Shown in pieces: positions 32,576 through 41,623 of a stretch of 64,000 nt of DNA (position 1 is the first letter of the stretch; every line of letters begins with the position of its first letter). The DNA comes from Serratia plymuthica. GTDB taxonomy: Bacteria; Pseudomonadota; Gammaproteobacteria; Enterobacterales; Enterobacteriaceae. The translations under genes and the position numbers were made by a program. Under the pieces are notes generated by a model, which did no database searches, was not told the DNA's origin, and saw nothing but the letters and a program-made list of their open reading frames with translations. The stretch is from assembly GCF_018336935.1 (NCBI RefSeq), contig NZ_CP068771.1, positions 4,154,001-4,218,000 on the forward strand, given 5' to 3'.

Positions 32576-33481
32576 GTGGCGGAAATCGATGAACTGCGCT
32601 GCCGCATGGCGCGCCAGGCCACGCGCTTTGCCGAGGGCAACGGCTATACGCCGTCGCCGGTGCCGCGGGTCAAGATCCTGTACGTTGATCGGTACTGCCC
32701 GCGTCAACCGGTGATGTATGAACCTGGAGTGGTGATCGTTTTTCAGGGGCATAAGGTCGGTTATTGCGGCAACAAAGTGTTCCAGTACGATCCGCGCAAC
32801 TATTTGCTGATGTCGGTGCCGCTGCCGTTCGAGTGCGAAACCTTCGCCAGCCCTGAGCTGCCGTTGGTGGGGTTGGCGGTCAATATCGATACCCAGATGC
32901 TGCAGGATCTGTTGATCGACATTGGCGACGACGACTATCTGATGCAGCCGCGCAGGGAAAGCAGCGGGGTAAATCTGGCCGCGCTGTCGGAAGAGATGCT
33001 GTGCGCCACCGAGCGCCTGCTGGACGTGATGGCCAAACCGCTGGACGCCCGGGTGCTGGGCCCGCAGATCGTGCGTGAAATCCTCTATCACGTGCTGCGC
33101 GGCTCTTGTGGGGCATCGTTGCAGGAGCTGGTCAACCGGCATACGCATTTTAGCCAGATCGCCAAGGCGCTGCGGCGCATTGAGAACCAGTATGCGGAAG
33201 GCCTCAACGTGGAGCAGCTGGCGGGCGAGGTCAATATGAGCATCTCGGCGTTTCACCATAACTTCAAGGCGGTGACCAACACCTCGCCGTTGCAATATGT
33301 GAAATCTTATCGGCTGCACAAGGCGCGCTTATTGATGGTGCACGACGGTCTGAAGGCCAGCACCGCGGCGATCCGCGTCGGCTACGAGAGCGCTTCGCAG
33401 TTCAGCCGCGAATTCAAACGCTTCTTTGGCGTGACGCCGAGCGATGAAATTGCCCGGTTGCGCGACAGCCCACTTAGTTAA
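32576..33481 (+). CDS. yqhC: AraC-family activator YqhC
   Basis: This 301-residue protein has an N-terminal AraC sensor-type domain (about 20-170) and two helix-turn-helix motifs at the C-terminus ([20 protein letters not shown] and [17 protein letters not shown]). It is divergent from yqhD, as in E. coli, where YqhC senses reactive aldehydes and activates yqhD-dkgA. The start is a GTG at 32576 with TAAGAGGG upstream; no better ATG exists. The intergenic region of 193 bases should hold its binding sites. Confidence 0.92.
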   Translation: MAEIDELRCRMARQATRFAEGNGYTPSPVPRVKILYVDRYCPRQPVMYEPGVVIVFQGHKVGYCGNKVFQYDPRNYLLMSVPLPFECETFASPELPLVGLAVNIDTQMLQDLLIDIGDDDYLMQPRRESSGVNLAALSEEMLCATERLLDVMAKPLDARVLGPQIVREILYHVLRGSCGASLQELVNRHTHFSQIAKALRRIENQYAEGLNVEQLAGEVNMSISAFHHNFKAVTNTSPLQYVKSYRLHKARLLMVHDGLKASTAAIRVGYESASQFSREFKRFFGVTPSDEIARLRDSPLS

Positions 33482-33509
33482 CGTCGGCTGTCTGCCGCCG
33501 GGCAGCGCT

Positions 33510-34538
33510 TTACGGCGTCAGCACGATCTTGCCGAAGGCCCCACGGTCGAGATGATCGAGCGCCTGCGGCAGTTGATCGAAGCGGTAAACCCGGTCGATC
33601 ACCGGCTGCAGCCCAAGGGTATCCACGGCGCGCACCAGATCTTCCAGCGCGCGGCGATGGCCGACGCCAATCCCTTGAATCACCGGCGATTTCATCAGCA
33701 GCGGGCCGGCAGGGGCAGAGACTTCGAAGCCTTCGAGGGCGCCGATCACCGAGATGCGTCCGTGAATCGCCACGGCGCGGACCGAGTTGCCGAGGTTGGG
33801 GCCGCCAACGGTGTCGACTATATGGTCGATACCCAGGTCTTGCGTCAGTTCATACACGGCGTCCACCCAGTCGCCGTTCAGACGGTTAATGCCGTGATCG
33901 GCACCCAGCGCTTTGGCGCGCGCCAGTTTTTCATCGCTGGCTGAGGTGACGTACACCTCCGCGCCGTGCGCCTTGGCTATCTGTAGCGCGAACAGTGCCA
34001 CGCCGCCGGTGCCTTGCACCAACACCGATTCGCCGGCGTGCAGGCGGCCCTGTTCCACCAGCGCGAACCACGCGGTCAGGCCGGCGCAGGGCAGGGTACT
34101 GGCCTGTACGTCGTCCAGCGTGGCGGGCGCTGCTGCCAGCCAGTCTTCGTGCACTACCACGTATTCCGCCAGCATACCCTGATAGAAACCGCCCAGGGTG
34201 CGGTAGGGCAGCGTACGCGCGTCGCCGTGCGGCTTCTGTCGACCGTCGATCCAGCCAGGGCTGAAGGTGGAGATCACCCGATCGCCGGGTTGGAAGCGGC
34301 TGACGCCGGCACCGATGGCATCCACTTCGCCGGCCATGTCGGAAGCGGGAGTGAAGGGTTGCGGCAGCGTCATCCCCATACCGGTTTCAATCACCAGCTT
34401 GTCGCGGTAGTTGAGCGCCACCGCGTTCACTTTCACCCTGATTTCGTGCGGCCCCGGCTGCGGTATGGCGCTTTCGGTCAGTTGCAGGTGTTCACGCCCC
34501 AGGGCGGCCATTGTCCAGCGTTGCATTGTGTCGGTCAT
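33510..34538 (-). CDS. zinc-free medium-chain alcohol dehydrogenase/quinone oxidoreductase
   Basis: The 342-residue MDR-superfamily protein has the GroES-like N-terminal part (VALNYRDKLVIETGMG) and an NADPH-binding Rossmann region (LVQGTGGVALFALQIAKAHG). The clusters of zinc-binding cysteines seen in classical alcohol dehydrogenases are not visible, so it resembles NADPH:quinone/enone reductases. It is divergent from a LysR gene (34647), which probably controls it. The physiological substrate is unknown. Confidence 0.85.
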   Translation of the reverse strand: MTDTMQRWTMAALGREHLQLTESAIPQPGPHEIRVKVNAVALNYRDKLVIETGMGMTLPQPFTPASDMAGEVDAIGAGVSRFQPGDRVISTFSPGWIDGRQKPHGDARTLPYRTLGGFYQGMLAEYVVVHEDWLAAAPATLDDVQASTLPCAGLTAWFALVEQGRLHAGESVLVQGTGGVALFALQIAKAHGAEVYVTSASDEKLARAKALGADHGINRLNGDWVDAVYELTQDLGIDHIVDTVGGPNLGNSVRAVAIHGRISVIGALEGFEVSAPAGPLLMKSPVIQGIGVGHRRALEDLVRAVDTLGLQPVIDRVYRFDQLPQALDHLDRGAFGKIVLTP

Positions 34539-34594
34539 GATTCACTCCAAAGTCGGTAATAAGTAGACCTGTCAATATTATCGTTGATTGATAT

Positions 34595-34607
34595 TCGCCA
34601 GTGGCGA
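34595..34607. promoter_or_regulatory. 13-base palindrome between MDR gene and lysR
   Basis: TCGCCAGTGGCGA is a perfect 6-base inverted repeat with a one-base centre in the 108-base divergent region. It may be an operator of the adjacent LysR protein; no other support is available. Confidence 0.35.
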
Positions 34608-34646
34608 TAAGATTTCCTTTGATTGTTTCCTCAAGAGATACAAACC

Positions 34647-35573
34647 ATGACCGACCAATTGAACGGCATTTCGGTATTCGTCACCGCCGTGGGGGCGGGG
34701 AGCTTTGCACTGGCCGCCAGCCGGCTGCATCTCTCGCGCTCGGCGGTGGGGAAGACCATCGCCAGACTGGAGCAGCGGCTTGGCGTGCGCCTGTTCCACC
34801 GCACGACCCGCAGCCTGAGCCTGACCGACGACGGGGCGTTGTTCTACGAACGTTGCCTGCGGGCGCTGGAGGAGATCCGCGCGGCGGAAACGCTGCTGGA
34901 ATCGGGCAAGCGAGAAGTCAGCGGCAAGCTAAGGGTATCGATGCCGGTACTGTTCGGCCGCATGTGCATCGCGCCGCTGCTGACCGAACTGGCGCGCGAA
35001 CACCCCGGTCTGGAGCTGGAGCTGTCGTTTAACGATCGCGTCGTGGATTTGATTGAGGACGGTTTTGACCTGGCGATCCGCAACGGCGAGTTAGCCAACA
35101 GCAGCGGGCTGGTGGCACGGCGGCTCGGTAACCACCGCATGGCGCTTTGCGCCGCGCCGGCTTATTTGCAGCGCCGCGGTGAACCGCAGAGCATCGAACA
35201 ACTGGCGCAGCACGATGCGGTGGCTTATGTCCGTGCCGGCGTGGTGCGTAACTGGTTGATCCCGGAAGCGGACGGCGTGACGCGGGAGATGATACCGGGC
35301 ACCCGTTTGCAGATGGATGACCTGCAGGCGATAGCGGATGCGGCCGTCGCCGGGTTCGGCATCGCCTGGCTGCCGTGTTGGCTGGTGCGCGGGCAACTGA
35401 TTAAAGGTGAACTGGTGCGGATAATGCGAGATCGGCCGGGGCTGTTTTTCGACGCCCATGCGGTGTGGCCGCAGACGCCGCATCTGCCGTTGAAGGTGCG
35501 AATGGCGGTGGATCGACTGGCGAGCAAGTTGCCCGCCAATATGGAATTGATTGAGGCGAAGCCTGTCGGTTAG
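34647..35573 (+). CDS. LysR-family transcriptional regulator
   Basis: This 308-residue regulator starts [20 protein letters not shown], with the LysR helix-turn-helix ([20 protein letters not shown]) and an effector domain containing [17 protein letters not shown]. It resembles the LysR group usually found divergent from oxidoreductases. I chose the ATG at 34647 over one 24 bases upstream because it gives the standard N-terminus and has AAGAGA before it. It is divergent from the MDR reductase and overlaps the convergent yghB end by 4 bases. Confidence 0.9.
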   Translation: MTDQLNGISVFVTAVGAGSFALAASRLHLSRSAVGKTIARLEQRLGVRLFHRTTRSLSLTDDGALFYERCLRALEEIRAAETLLESGKREVSGKLRVSMPVLFGRMCIAPLLTELAREHPGLELELSFNDRVVDLIEDGFDLAIRNGELANSSGLVARRLGNHRMALCAAPAYLQRRGEPQSIEQLAQHDAVAYVRAGVVRNWLIPEADGVTREMIPGTRLQMDDLQAIADAAVAGFGIAWLPCWLVRGQLIKGELVRIMRDRPGLFFDAHAVWPQTPHLPLKVRMAVDRLASKLPANMELIEAKPVG

Positions 35574-36229
35574 GCCGCGGCGCGCTTTTTGCGCCAGATG
35601 ACCAGCATGGCGCCCAGCAAGCCCACCAGCAACAGCAGCAGCGGCAGGATCATCAGTCCGGTCATCACCTGGCTTTCGTAACGTTTCACCAGCGGGATCT
35701 GGCTGAAAGCGTAACCGAGGCTGACCAGGGCACCGACCCAAACGACCGCACTTAGCCAGTTAAACAGATGAAAACGCGCGCTGTTCAGCCCAGAGATGCC
35801 GGCCATGGTCGGCAGCAGGGTGCGAACGAAGCCGAGGAAGCGGCCGATCATCAGGGCCATCAGGCCGTGACGGTTAAACAGATTGTGCGCGCGCTGGTGA
35901 TACTGGGCGGGCAGTTGCAGCAGCCAGCTTTTCACCAGGCCGGTATGGCCCAACCAGCGGCCCTGCAAATAGCTGAGCCAGCAGCCGAGGCTGGCGGCGA
36001 GGGTCAGAATAATCAGCGTGGGTATAAAAGCCATCACGCCTTTGGCGATCAATGCACCGGATAACAGCAGCAGGCTGTCGCCGGGCAGGAAGGAGGCTGG
36101 CAGTAATCCATTTTCAAGGAACAGAGTGGTGAAAAGTACGGCATAAACCACCCAAATTACGCTTGGGTCGGCAAGAGCAATGAAGTCCTGCTGCCAAAGC
36201 GCATGAACAATCTCTCGTAATACATCCAT
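35570..36229 (-). CDS. yghB: DedA-family inner-membrane protein YghB
   Basis: The 219-residue DedA/SNARE-associated-domain protein matches YghB, which with YqjA is needed in E. coli for cell division, envelope integrity and proton-motive-force-dependent drug tolerance. The conserved [20 protein letters not shown] and [19 protein letters not shown] motifs, with their acidic and basic residues, are present. About five hydrophobic segments are visible, and the C-terminal tail is basic. It lies next to metC and exbBD as in E. coli. Confidence 0.93.
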   Translation of the reverse strand: MDVLREIVHALWQQDFIALADPSVIWVVYAVLFTTLFLENGLLPASFLPGDSLLLLSGALIAKGVMAFIPTLIILTLAASLGCWLSYLQGRWLGHTGLVKSWLLQLPAQYHQRAHNLFNRHGLMALMIGRFLGFVRTLLPTMAGISGLNSARFHLFNWLSAVVWVGALVSLGYAFSQIPLVKRYESQVMTGLMILPLLLLLVGLLGAMLVIWRKKRAAA

Positions 36230-36384
36230 TTTATGTCCTGTTGCATGCCGGTTTCGCCCGGGGTCACTTTCTCCAGGGGGCGGTGTTGACCTTATCTGAC
36301 CAATTACCCGGTTAGTGTACTGCTAATAGCTTAAGTACACATTAAACGAAGCAGAATAAAATTGGCAGCGCAACGGGCTATGGA

Positions 36385-37581
36385 TCAGCGTGCGTTGGCG
36401 ATACGCTCGAAACCTTCGGCGAGGTCGGCGATCAGATCCTGCACGTTCTCCAGGCCGATATGGAGGCGCACCAGCGTGCCGGAGAAATCGACGCCGCCCG
36501 CCGGACGGATCGCCTCCAGTTCTTCCGGTTGGTTGGCCAGGATCAGCGACTCGTAACCTCCCCAGGAATAGGCCATGCTGAAATGGCGGAAGTTATCCAG
36601 ATAGTCGGCCAGTTGCTTGTCGCCAAGTCGTTGTTTCAACACGAAAGAGAACAGGCCGTTGCAGCCGCTGAAATCGCGTCGATAGAATTCATGGCCTTTG
36701 CAGCCGGGCAGCGCGGGGTGATTGACCACCTCCACCTCCGGCCGTTGTGCCAGCCAGTTGGCGACTTCGATACTGCTCTGTTCGTGCTGCTTCAGGCGCA
36801 CGCCCAGCGTGCGCAGGCCGCGGCTAGCCATATAGGCGGTATCGGCGTCCACCATCTGGCCCATCAGGTAAGAATATTCGCGCAGTTGCTCCCAACAGCG
36901 TTCGTTGGCTACGGCGGTGCCGAGCATGTAATCGGAGTGGCCGATAATGTATTTGGTGCCGGCCTGGATCGAAATATCGATATCAAAATCCAGCGCCTTG
37001 AACAGCACGCCGGCCGCCCAGGTATTGTCGATCATGATCACTGTTTCCGGCGCTACGGCGCGGATGGCCTGCACCATCGCCGGAATATCCTGAATTTCCA
37101 TGGTGATGGAACCGGGGGATTCAAGAAACACCACGCGGGTATTGGGCTGAATCAGCCCGGCGATGTCGGCGCCGATCAACGGGTCGAAATAGGTGGTCGC
37201 CACGTTCATGCGGCTAAGAATGTGGCTGCAAAAATCTTGCGTCGGCTCATAGACCGAACCGGTCATCAGCACGTGGTCGCCGGCGCCGACAAAAGACAAA
37301 ATGGCATTGGATACCGCCGCCGCGCCGCACGGATAAAGCACGCAGCCCGCGCCGCCTTCCAGCTCGACCATCGCATCCTGAAACGCGAAGTGGGTCAGGG
37401 TGCCGCGCCGGCCGTAAAATAGCTCGCCGTGGGCGCGTTGGGCGGTGGCCTGCTTCTTGGCCGCCACTGAGTCAAATACCAGTGAGGAAGCGCGCTGGGT
37501 GACGGGATTAACGGAGCCCTGGGTATAGCGCTTGCTGCGCCCGGCGGCGATCAGCGTGGTTTCGATATTTTTCGACGTCAT
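36385..37581 (-). CDS. metC: cystathionine beta-lyase
   Basis: The 398-residue PLP enzyme splits cystathionine into homocysteine, pyruvate and ammonia in methionine synthesis. The PLP lysine is K210 in [12 protein letters not shown]; the substrate-site YGRRGTLTH and SLGGYES-like (here SWGGYESL) motifs are also present. The length agrees with E. coli MetC (395). MetJ-box-like repeats lie upstream (37654-37685). The neighbouring yghB and exbB are arranged as in E. coli. Confidence 0.95.
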   Translation of the reverse strand: MTSKNIETTLIAAGRSKRYTQGSVNPVTQRASSLVFDSVAAKKQATAQRAHGELFYGRRGTLTHFAFQDAMVELEGGAGCVLYPCGAAAVSNAILSFVGAGDHVLMTGSVYEPTQDFCSHILSRMNVATTYFDPLIGADIAGLIQPNTRVVFLESPGSITMEIQDIPAMVQAIRAVAPETVIMIDNTWAAGVLFKALDFDIDISIQAGTKYIIGHSDYMLGTAVANERCWEQLREYSYLMGQMVDADTAYMASRGLRTLGVRLKQHEQSSIEVANWLAQRPEVEVVNHPALPGCKGHEFYRRDFSGCNGLFSFVLKQRLGDKQLADYLDNFRHFSMAYSWGGYESLILANQPEELEAIRPAGGVDFSGTLVRLHIGLENVQDLIADLAEGFERIANAR

Positions 37582-37653
37582 AGGAATGGGCTCACTTTTA
37601 CTGGCTTTTCACTGGCATTTTGCGATAGCCCTTAGGTTAACATGACATATAAT

Positions 37654-37685
37654 AGCCATCCAGACGTTTTAACTTCCAGATATAG
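37654..37685. promoter_or_regulatory. candidate MetJ operator upstream of metC
   Basis: Four consecutive 8-base units resemble the metbox AGACGTCT: AGCCATCC, AGACGTTT, TAACTTCC and AGATATAG. One scores 7 of 8 and the others 4-5 of 8 by eye. The position, 73 bases before the metC start, fits MetJ repression. Confidence 0.5.
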
Positions 37686-37748
37686 AAACGGCCATAATCC
37701 TCTGCCGGAGAGCGTTCTGGCATGGCATCATTCTGCATGACGGCATTT

Positions 37749-37825
37749 AACCCGCCCGCATGTCGGCAAACGGGCAACCCACAGGCATAAATGCTGTCGG
37801 GGCGGGTTTGTTGCATCTCTGTGGG
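37749..37825 (+). other. long-range stem-loop element in metC-exbB gap
   Basis: AACCCGCCC (37749) and GGGCGGGTT (37800) are perfect complements, and CCCACAG (37778) and CTGTGGG (37819) are a second complementary pair that could not form at the same time without a pseudoknot. A small GCATAAATGC hairpin lies inside. It is in a 455-base gap, upstream of the exbB Fur box. It may be a decayed repeat, a terminator for a small transcript, or a structured RNA; no T tract follows. Confidence 0.35.
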
Positions 37826-37942
37826 CGAAAAGTAACGAAAAGACCTTTAAAAGGGGAGTAAAGGGCCGAACCGGCGGCGAATGGGTCAAGGCTGCGGCTT
37901 CGATGCGGTGGGATCTGAAATATTGCCGATTATTTGGTAAAT

Positions 37943-37961
37943 AATAATGAGAACCACTATC
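37943..37961 (+). promoter_or_regulatory. Fur box upstream of exbB
   Basis: AATAATGAGAACCACTATC matches the 19-base Fur consensus GATAATGATAATCATTATC at 15 positions. It lies 76 bases before the exbB start, where iron-loaded Fur would repress exbBD. Confidence 0.8.
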
Positions 37962-38036
37962 AATCCCTGATTGGTTTGATATGATCGCACGCTGAATTAT
38001 TCCTCAATTTTGATCGGTAACGGGTGGAGGCACAGC

Positions 38037-39005
38037 GTGAAAACGGCTGGCAAGCATGTAAATCAACGAGCGTTCGGCCAGGGCCGGGCGCAATGGGGCA
38101 AGGCGTTAGGCCGCGGTCTGATCGCTTCGATGGTATTGGTGGTTGGATTGGCCGGCAGCGCACAGGCTGCACCGGCGGCAAACCCCGCCGTGACCGAGAG
38201 CGTTGCTCCGGCCGCCGCGCCTGTTGCTGCGCCTGAAAGCCTGACCCCGCTCAACCCGGCGCCGACCCTACAGCCACCGGAAACCCGCGGCATGGATCTG
38301 TCCGTTTGGGGCATGTACCAGCACGCGGACATCGTCGTGAAAACGGTGATGATCGGCCTGGTGCTGGCGTCTGTCGTCACCTGGACCATTCTGTTCTCCA
38401 AAGGCAGCGAGCTGTTCCGCGCCAAGCGCCGTCTGCGCCGCGAGCAACTGGCGCTGGCCAATGTGCGTACGCTGGATGAAGCCAGCGAACTGGCACAGGG
38501 GTTCTCCGAAGAAAGCATCAGCGCGGTGTTGCTGAACGACGCGCAAAACGAGCTGGAACTGTCGGCGGAATCCAACGACAACAACGGCATCAAAGAACGT
38601 ACCGGTTTCCGTCTTGAGCGCCGCGTAGCGGGCTACAGCCGCAATATGGGCCGTGGCAACGGCTTCCTGGCGACCATTGGCGCTATCTCGCCGTTCGTCG
38701 GTCTGTTCGGTACCGTTTGGGGCATCATGAACAGCTTTATCGGCATTGCCCACTCGCAAACCACCAATCTGGCCGTCGTCGCGCCCGGCATTGCGGAAGC
38801 GCTGCTGGCGACCGCGTTGGGGCTGGTCGCCGCGATCCCGGCGGTGGTGATTTATAACGTCTTCGCCCGCGTCATCAGCGGCCATCGCGCTCAGGTTGGC
38901 GACGTGGCGGCGCAGGTGTTGCTGCTGTTGGGCCGCGATCTGGATCTGGCCGCGACGGCGGAAGCCAAACGCTCACAGCATTCACACCAACTGCGGGTGG
39001 GGTGA
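38037..39005 (+). CDS. exbB: TonB-system energiser ExbB
   Basis: The 322-residue MotA/TolQ/ExbB proton-channel subunit powers TonB in the inner membrane. It has a long N-terminal extension with a signal-like segment ([14 protein letters not shown]) and an Ala/Pro-rich periplasmic stretch, as in the longer ExbB forms. The three core membrane helices follow, including the [21 protein letters not shown] signature and a final [11 protein letters not shown] segment. A GTG at 38037 with GGAGG upstream is the best start; a TTG 27 bases earlier overlaps that site. It overlaps no gene and is followed by exbD after 3 bases. Confidence 0.93.
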   Translation: MKTAGKHVNQRAFGQGRAQWGKALGRGLIASMVLVVGLAGSAQAAPAANPAVTESVAPAAAPVAAPESLTPLNPAPTLQPPETRGMDLSVWGMYQHADIVVKTVMIGLVLASVVTWTILFSKGSELFRAKRRLRREQLALANVRTLDEASELAQGFSEESISAVLLNDAQNELELSAESNDNNGIKERTGFRLERRVAGYSRNMGRGNGFLATIGAISPFVGLFGTVWGIMNSFIGIAHSQTTNLAVVAPGIAEALLATALGLVAAIPAVVIYNVFARVISGHRAQVGDVAAQVLLLLGRDLDLAATAEAKRSQHSHQLRVG

Positions 39006-39008
39006 GTT

Positions 39009-39431
39009 ATGGCGATGCGCTTAAATGAAGATTTGGACGACAGCGGCGAACTGCATGAAATCAACGTGACGCCGTTTATCGACGTCATGCTGGTGCTGTT
39101 GATCATCTTTATGGTGGCCGCGCCGCTGGCAACGGTAGATATCCGCGTCGATCTCCCCGCTTCTTCAGCCAAACCGCAGCCGCGCCCGGAAAAACCGGTG
39201 TTCCTGTCGGTGAAAGCGGATAAGCAGCTGTACGTGGGTGAGCAAGCGGTCAGCGCCGATCAACTGACGGCGGTGCTGGATCAGCATACTCAGGCGAACA
39301 AAGAGACCACCATCTTCTTCCAGGCGGACAAGACCGTGGACTACGAAACGCTGATGAGCGTGATGGATACGTTGCGTAAAGCCGGCTATCTGAAGGTGGG
39401 GCTGGTGGGGATGGAAGGGGCCGCCAAATAG
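39009..39431 (+). CDS. exbD: TonB-system subunit ExbD
   Basis: The 140-residue protein has one N-terminal membrane helix (INVTPFIDVMLVLLIIFMVA) carrying the functional aspartate of the family in FIDVML, followed by a periplasmic domain. With ExbB it converts proton flow into TonB movement for siderophore and vitamin uptake. It begins 3 bases after exbB and ends with a strong terminator, so exbBD is a two-gene operon under the Fur box. Confidence 0.95.
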   Translation: MAMRLNEDLDDSGELHEINVTPFIDVMLVLLIIFMVAAPLATVDIRVDLPASSAKPQPRPEKPVFLSVKADKQLYVGEQAVSADQLTAVLDQHTQANKETTIFFQADKTVDYETLMSVMDTLRKAGYLKVGLVGMEGAAK

Positions 39432-39456
39432 CGGGCTGGATATCGCTAACGATGAG

Positions 39457-39480
39457 AAGGGCGCTGAGGCGCCCTTTTTT
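39457..39480 (+). terminator. rho-independent terminator of exbBD
   Basis: AAGGGCGC and GCGCCCTT surround a TGAG loop and are followed by T residues, 25 bases after the exbD stop. Confidence 0.9.
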
Positions 39481-39570
39481 ATTGTCTGAATTTTGTACAA
39501 AGGTTTGATGCACCTTCAACAAATGAAAATACCAATAGAGAGTAATTAACACTACTTTCCGGAGCCAGCC

Positions 39571-39702
39571 ATGCCAACAAGCATTGCTTTAAGCCCTCAT
39601 TTTGAAAAGTTCGTTCATGAGCAAATTGACAACGGGCGTTATGGCAACGTCAGTGAAGTGATTCGGGCAGGTCTACGCCTGCCCGAAGAGCATGAGCGGG
39701 CG
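39571..39702 (+). pseudogene. truncated ParD-family antitoxin
   Basis: The frame starts MPTSIALSPHFEKFVHEQID and continues to VSEVIRAGLRLPEEHER, which is the ribbon-helix-helix DNA-binding part of ParD-type antitoxins (normally about 80 residues). After about 43 residues the family sequence ends and the frame runs on into the antisense of the shikimate-dehydrogenase-like gene, whose stop is at 39709. The toxin-binding half and the ParE toxin gene are absent. A CCGGAG ribosome site is still present. The junction probably marks where the segment carrying the scr genes joined. Confidence 0.7.
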
Positions 39703-39708
39703 ATGAAA

Positions 39709-40527
39709 TCAGCCGCGAGCGTGCGCCGCGGCGCGAGCGATCTGCTCATCGGTAGGGCGGACGCCGGTATAAAGCACGAACTGTTCCAGCGCCTGCAATG
39801 CAATCACTTCCGCACCGGTAATCACCCGTTTGCCCTGCGCGCGCGCGTTGCGAATCAGCGGGGTTTCCGCCGGCAGCGCCACCACGTCGAAAACGATTTT
39901 CGCCGTGTCGAGGGTTGCCGGGGCAAAGGCCAGTTGTTCCGCCTCTGCGCCGCCGGCCATGCCGATGGGCGTTACGTTGATCAGCATATCCACGGTTAAA
40001 TCACCGACTTCCGCCAGCCACTGATAACCGTAGGCGCTAGCCAGCGCCTGGCCTGCCGCCGGGTTGCGGGCGATGATATGACCCTGTTTGAAACCGGCGT
40101 CGCGCAGGGCGGCGGCCACCGCCTTTGCCATGCCGCCGCTGCCGCGCAGGGCGAAAGTGGTTTCCGCCGGGATCTGATGTTGCGCCAGCAGTTTGGCGAT
40201 GGCGATATAGTCGGTGTTATAAGCCCGCAGGAAGCCGCCGTCATTGACGATGGTATTGACCGATTCAATCGCCGTGGCGGAAGCATCCAGCTCATCGAGG
40301 AAGGGAATGCAGCTCTCTTTGAACGGCATGGAGACCGCACAGCCGCGAATACCCAGAGCGCGCACGCCGCCCACCGCCGCCTGAATATCCTGGGTGGTGA
40401 ATGCCTTATAGATAAAGTTCAGATCCAGTTCCTGGTACAGGTAGTTATGGAAGCGGGTGCCGAAGTTGCCGGGGCGGCCGGCCAGCGACATGCACAACTG
40501 GGTATCTTTGTTAATCTCGTGACTCAT
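39709..40527 (-). CDS. shikimate 5-dehydrogenase-like protein
   Basis: The 272-residue protein has the shikimate dehydrogenase layout: an N-terminal substrate domain (GCAVSMPFKESCIPFLDELD, with the catalytic-site lysine, and VNTIVNDGGFLRAYNTDY) and a Rossmann domain (ALRGSGGMAKAVAAALRDAG). The INVTPIGM motif is conserved. It resembles the shikimate-dehydrogenase-like (SdhL) group rather than housekeeping AroE, so its real substrate is uncertain. The ATG at 40527 follows AAGGAG at good distance. It is the last gene in line after scrR, 31 bases downstream, so it may be transcribed with the scr cluster. Confidence 0.82.
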   Translation of the reverse strand: MSHEINKDTQLCMSLAGRPGNFGTRFHNYLYQELDLNFIYKAFTTQDIQAAVGGVRALGIRGCAVSMPFKESCIPFLDELDASATAIESVNTIVNDGGFLRAYNTDYIAIAKLLAQHQIPAETTFALRGSGGMAKAVAAALRDAGFKQGHIIARNPAAGQALASAYGYQWLAEVGDLTVDMLINVTPIGMAGGAEAEQLAFAPATLDTAKIVFDVVALPAETPLIRNARAQGKRVITGAEVIALQALEQFVLYTGVRPTDEQIARAAAHARG

Positions 40528-40558
40528 GATGGGCTCCTTAATCGGGAAAAACCTGAAT

Positions 40559-41602
40559 TTATGGCTGGCCGAGCAACGCCTTCGAACCGGGGTGGCGCCA
40601 GTGGATGCTGCCCGGCAGATATAACGCATTCTGCGCCAACGGCTGCTCGTCGATAAGCTGGCTGACCATGTTGAAACTGTGCTGGGCCAGGGCGCGGCAA
40701 TCCTGGGCGACGGTGTCGATTTTCAGCGTCAGGCCATCGAACAGGTAGTGGTCGTCGAAGCTGCAAAGGTGCAGGTCGCTTTCCATCAACTGGTGCTGAT
40801 TCAGGTAGCGCAGAACCCCTTCGAGCAGGCCGCAGGCGGCGGTAAACAGCGCTTTCGGCGGCCGGCCAAGCTGCGCGCAAAGCTGAGCGAACATCTCGTA
40901 GCCGGAACTGGGGTGGTAGTTGCCGTTGATGATCCATTCCGGTTTACAGGTCACCCCGGCGCGTTCAAGGCCGAGCTGAAAACCGGCCAGGCGATCGCGC
41001 GTTGGCGAGATGCGCGGTTGGCCGCCGAGGAAGTAGAATTCGTCCGGATGCTGGCGCGCCACGTTTTCCACCAGCGTGGCGGTCGAGGTCAGCGAGTCTG
41101 TCATCACCAGCGGCAGCGCGGAGCCGGTGATCAGGCGGTCCATCTGCACCACCGGCAGGCCGGCGTTAATCTTTTGGTATTCCACATCGCTGAGTTGGCT
41201 GGAGGCGACAATCAGGCCGTCGACCTGACGTTGCACCAGGCTGTTCACCGCCATCATTTCCTGCGCCGGGTTTTCGTCGGAGCAGGCGATCAGCAACTGT
41301 AAACCCGCCTCGCGGCACAGGGTTTCCAGCTCGCGTGAAATCACGGCAAAACCGTAGTTGGTCATCTCCGGCACCACCAGCCCCAGGGTATGGCTGCGGG
41401 AGGAGCGCAGCGAACGTGCATGGAAACTAGGCTGATAATGGTGCTCGCCGGCCAGCGCCAGAATACGGTCACGGGTGTCGTCGGACACCCGGTATTCTTT
41501 GCTGCGTCCGTTAAGCACCAGGCTGGCGGTCGATTTCGACACGCCGGCCAGCGCGGCAATATCACTGATGGTTATGCGTTTGTTTTTTTTCACTGACGGC
41601 AT
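40559..41602 (-). CDS. scrR: LacI-family sucrose operon repressor ScrR
   Basis: The 347-residue repressor has a LacI helix-turn-helix at the N-terminus ([20 protein letters not shown] with the [10 protein letters not shown] hinge) and a sugar-binding domain, where fructose or fructose 1-phosphate is the known inducer in ScrR. It follows scrB by 21 bases on the same strand. Palindromic AACCGGTT sites upstream of scrK and scrY are its likely operators. The ribosome site before its ATG is weak, suggesting low expression. Confidence 0.93.
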   Translation of the reverse strand: MPSVKKNKRITISDIAALAGVSKSTASLVLNGRSKEYRVSDDTRDRILALAGEHHYQPSFHARSLRSSRSHTLGLVVPEMTNYGFAVISRELETLCREAGLQLLIACSDENPAQEMMAVNSLVQRQVDGLIVASSQLSDVEYQKINAGLPVVQMDRLITGSALPLVMTDSLTSTATLVENVARQHPDEFYFLGGQPRISPTRDRLAGFQLGLERAGVTCKPEWIINGNYHPSSGYEMFAQLCAQLGRPPKALFTAACGLLEGVLRYLNQHQLMESDLHLCSFDDHYLFDGLTLKIDTVAQDCRALAQHSFNMVSQLIDEQPLAQNALYLPGSIHWRHPGSKALLGQP

Positions 41603-41623
41603 CTGAGTTCATCGGAGGATGCG

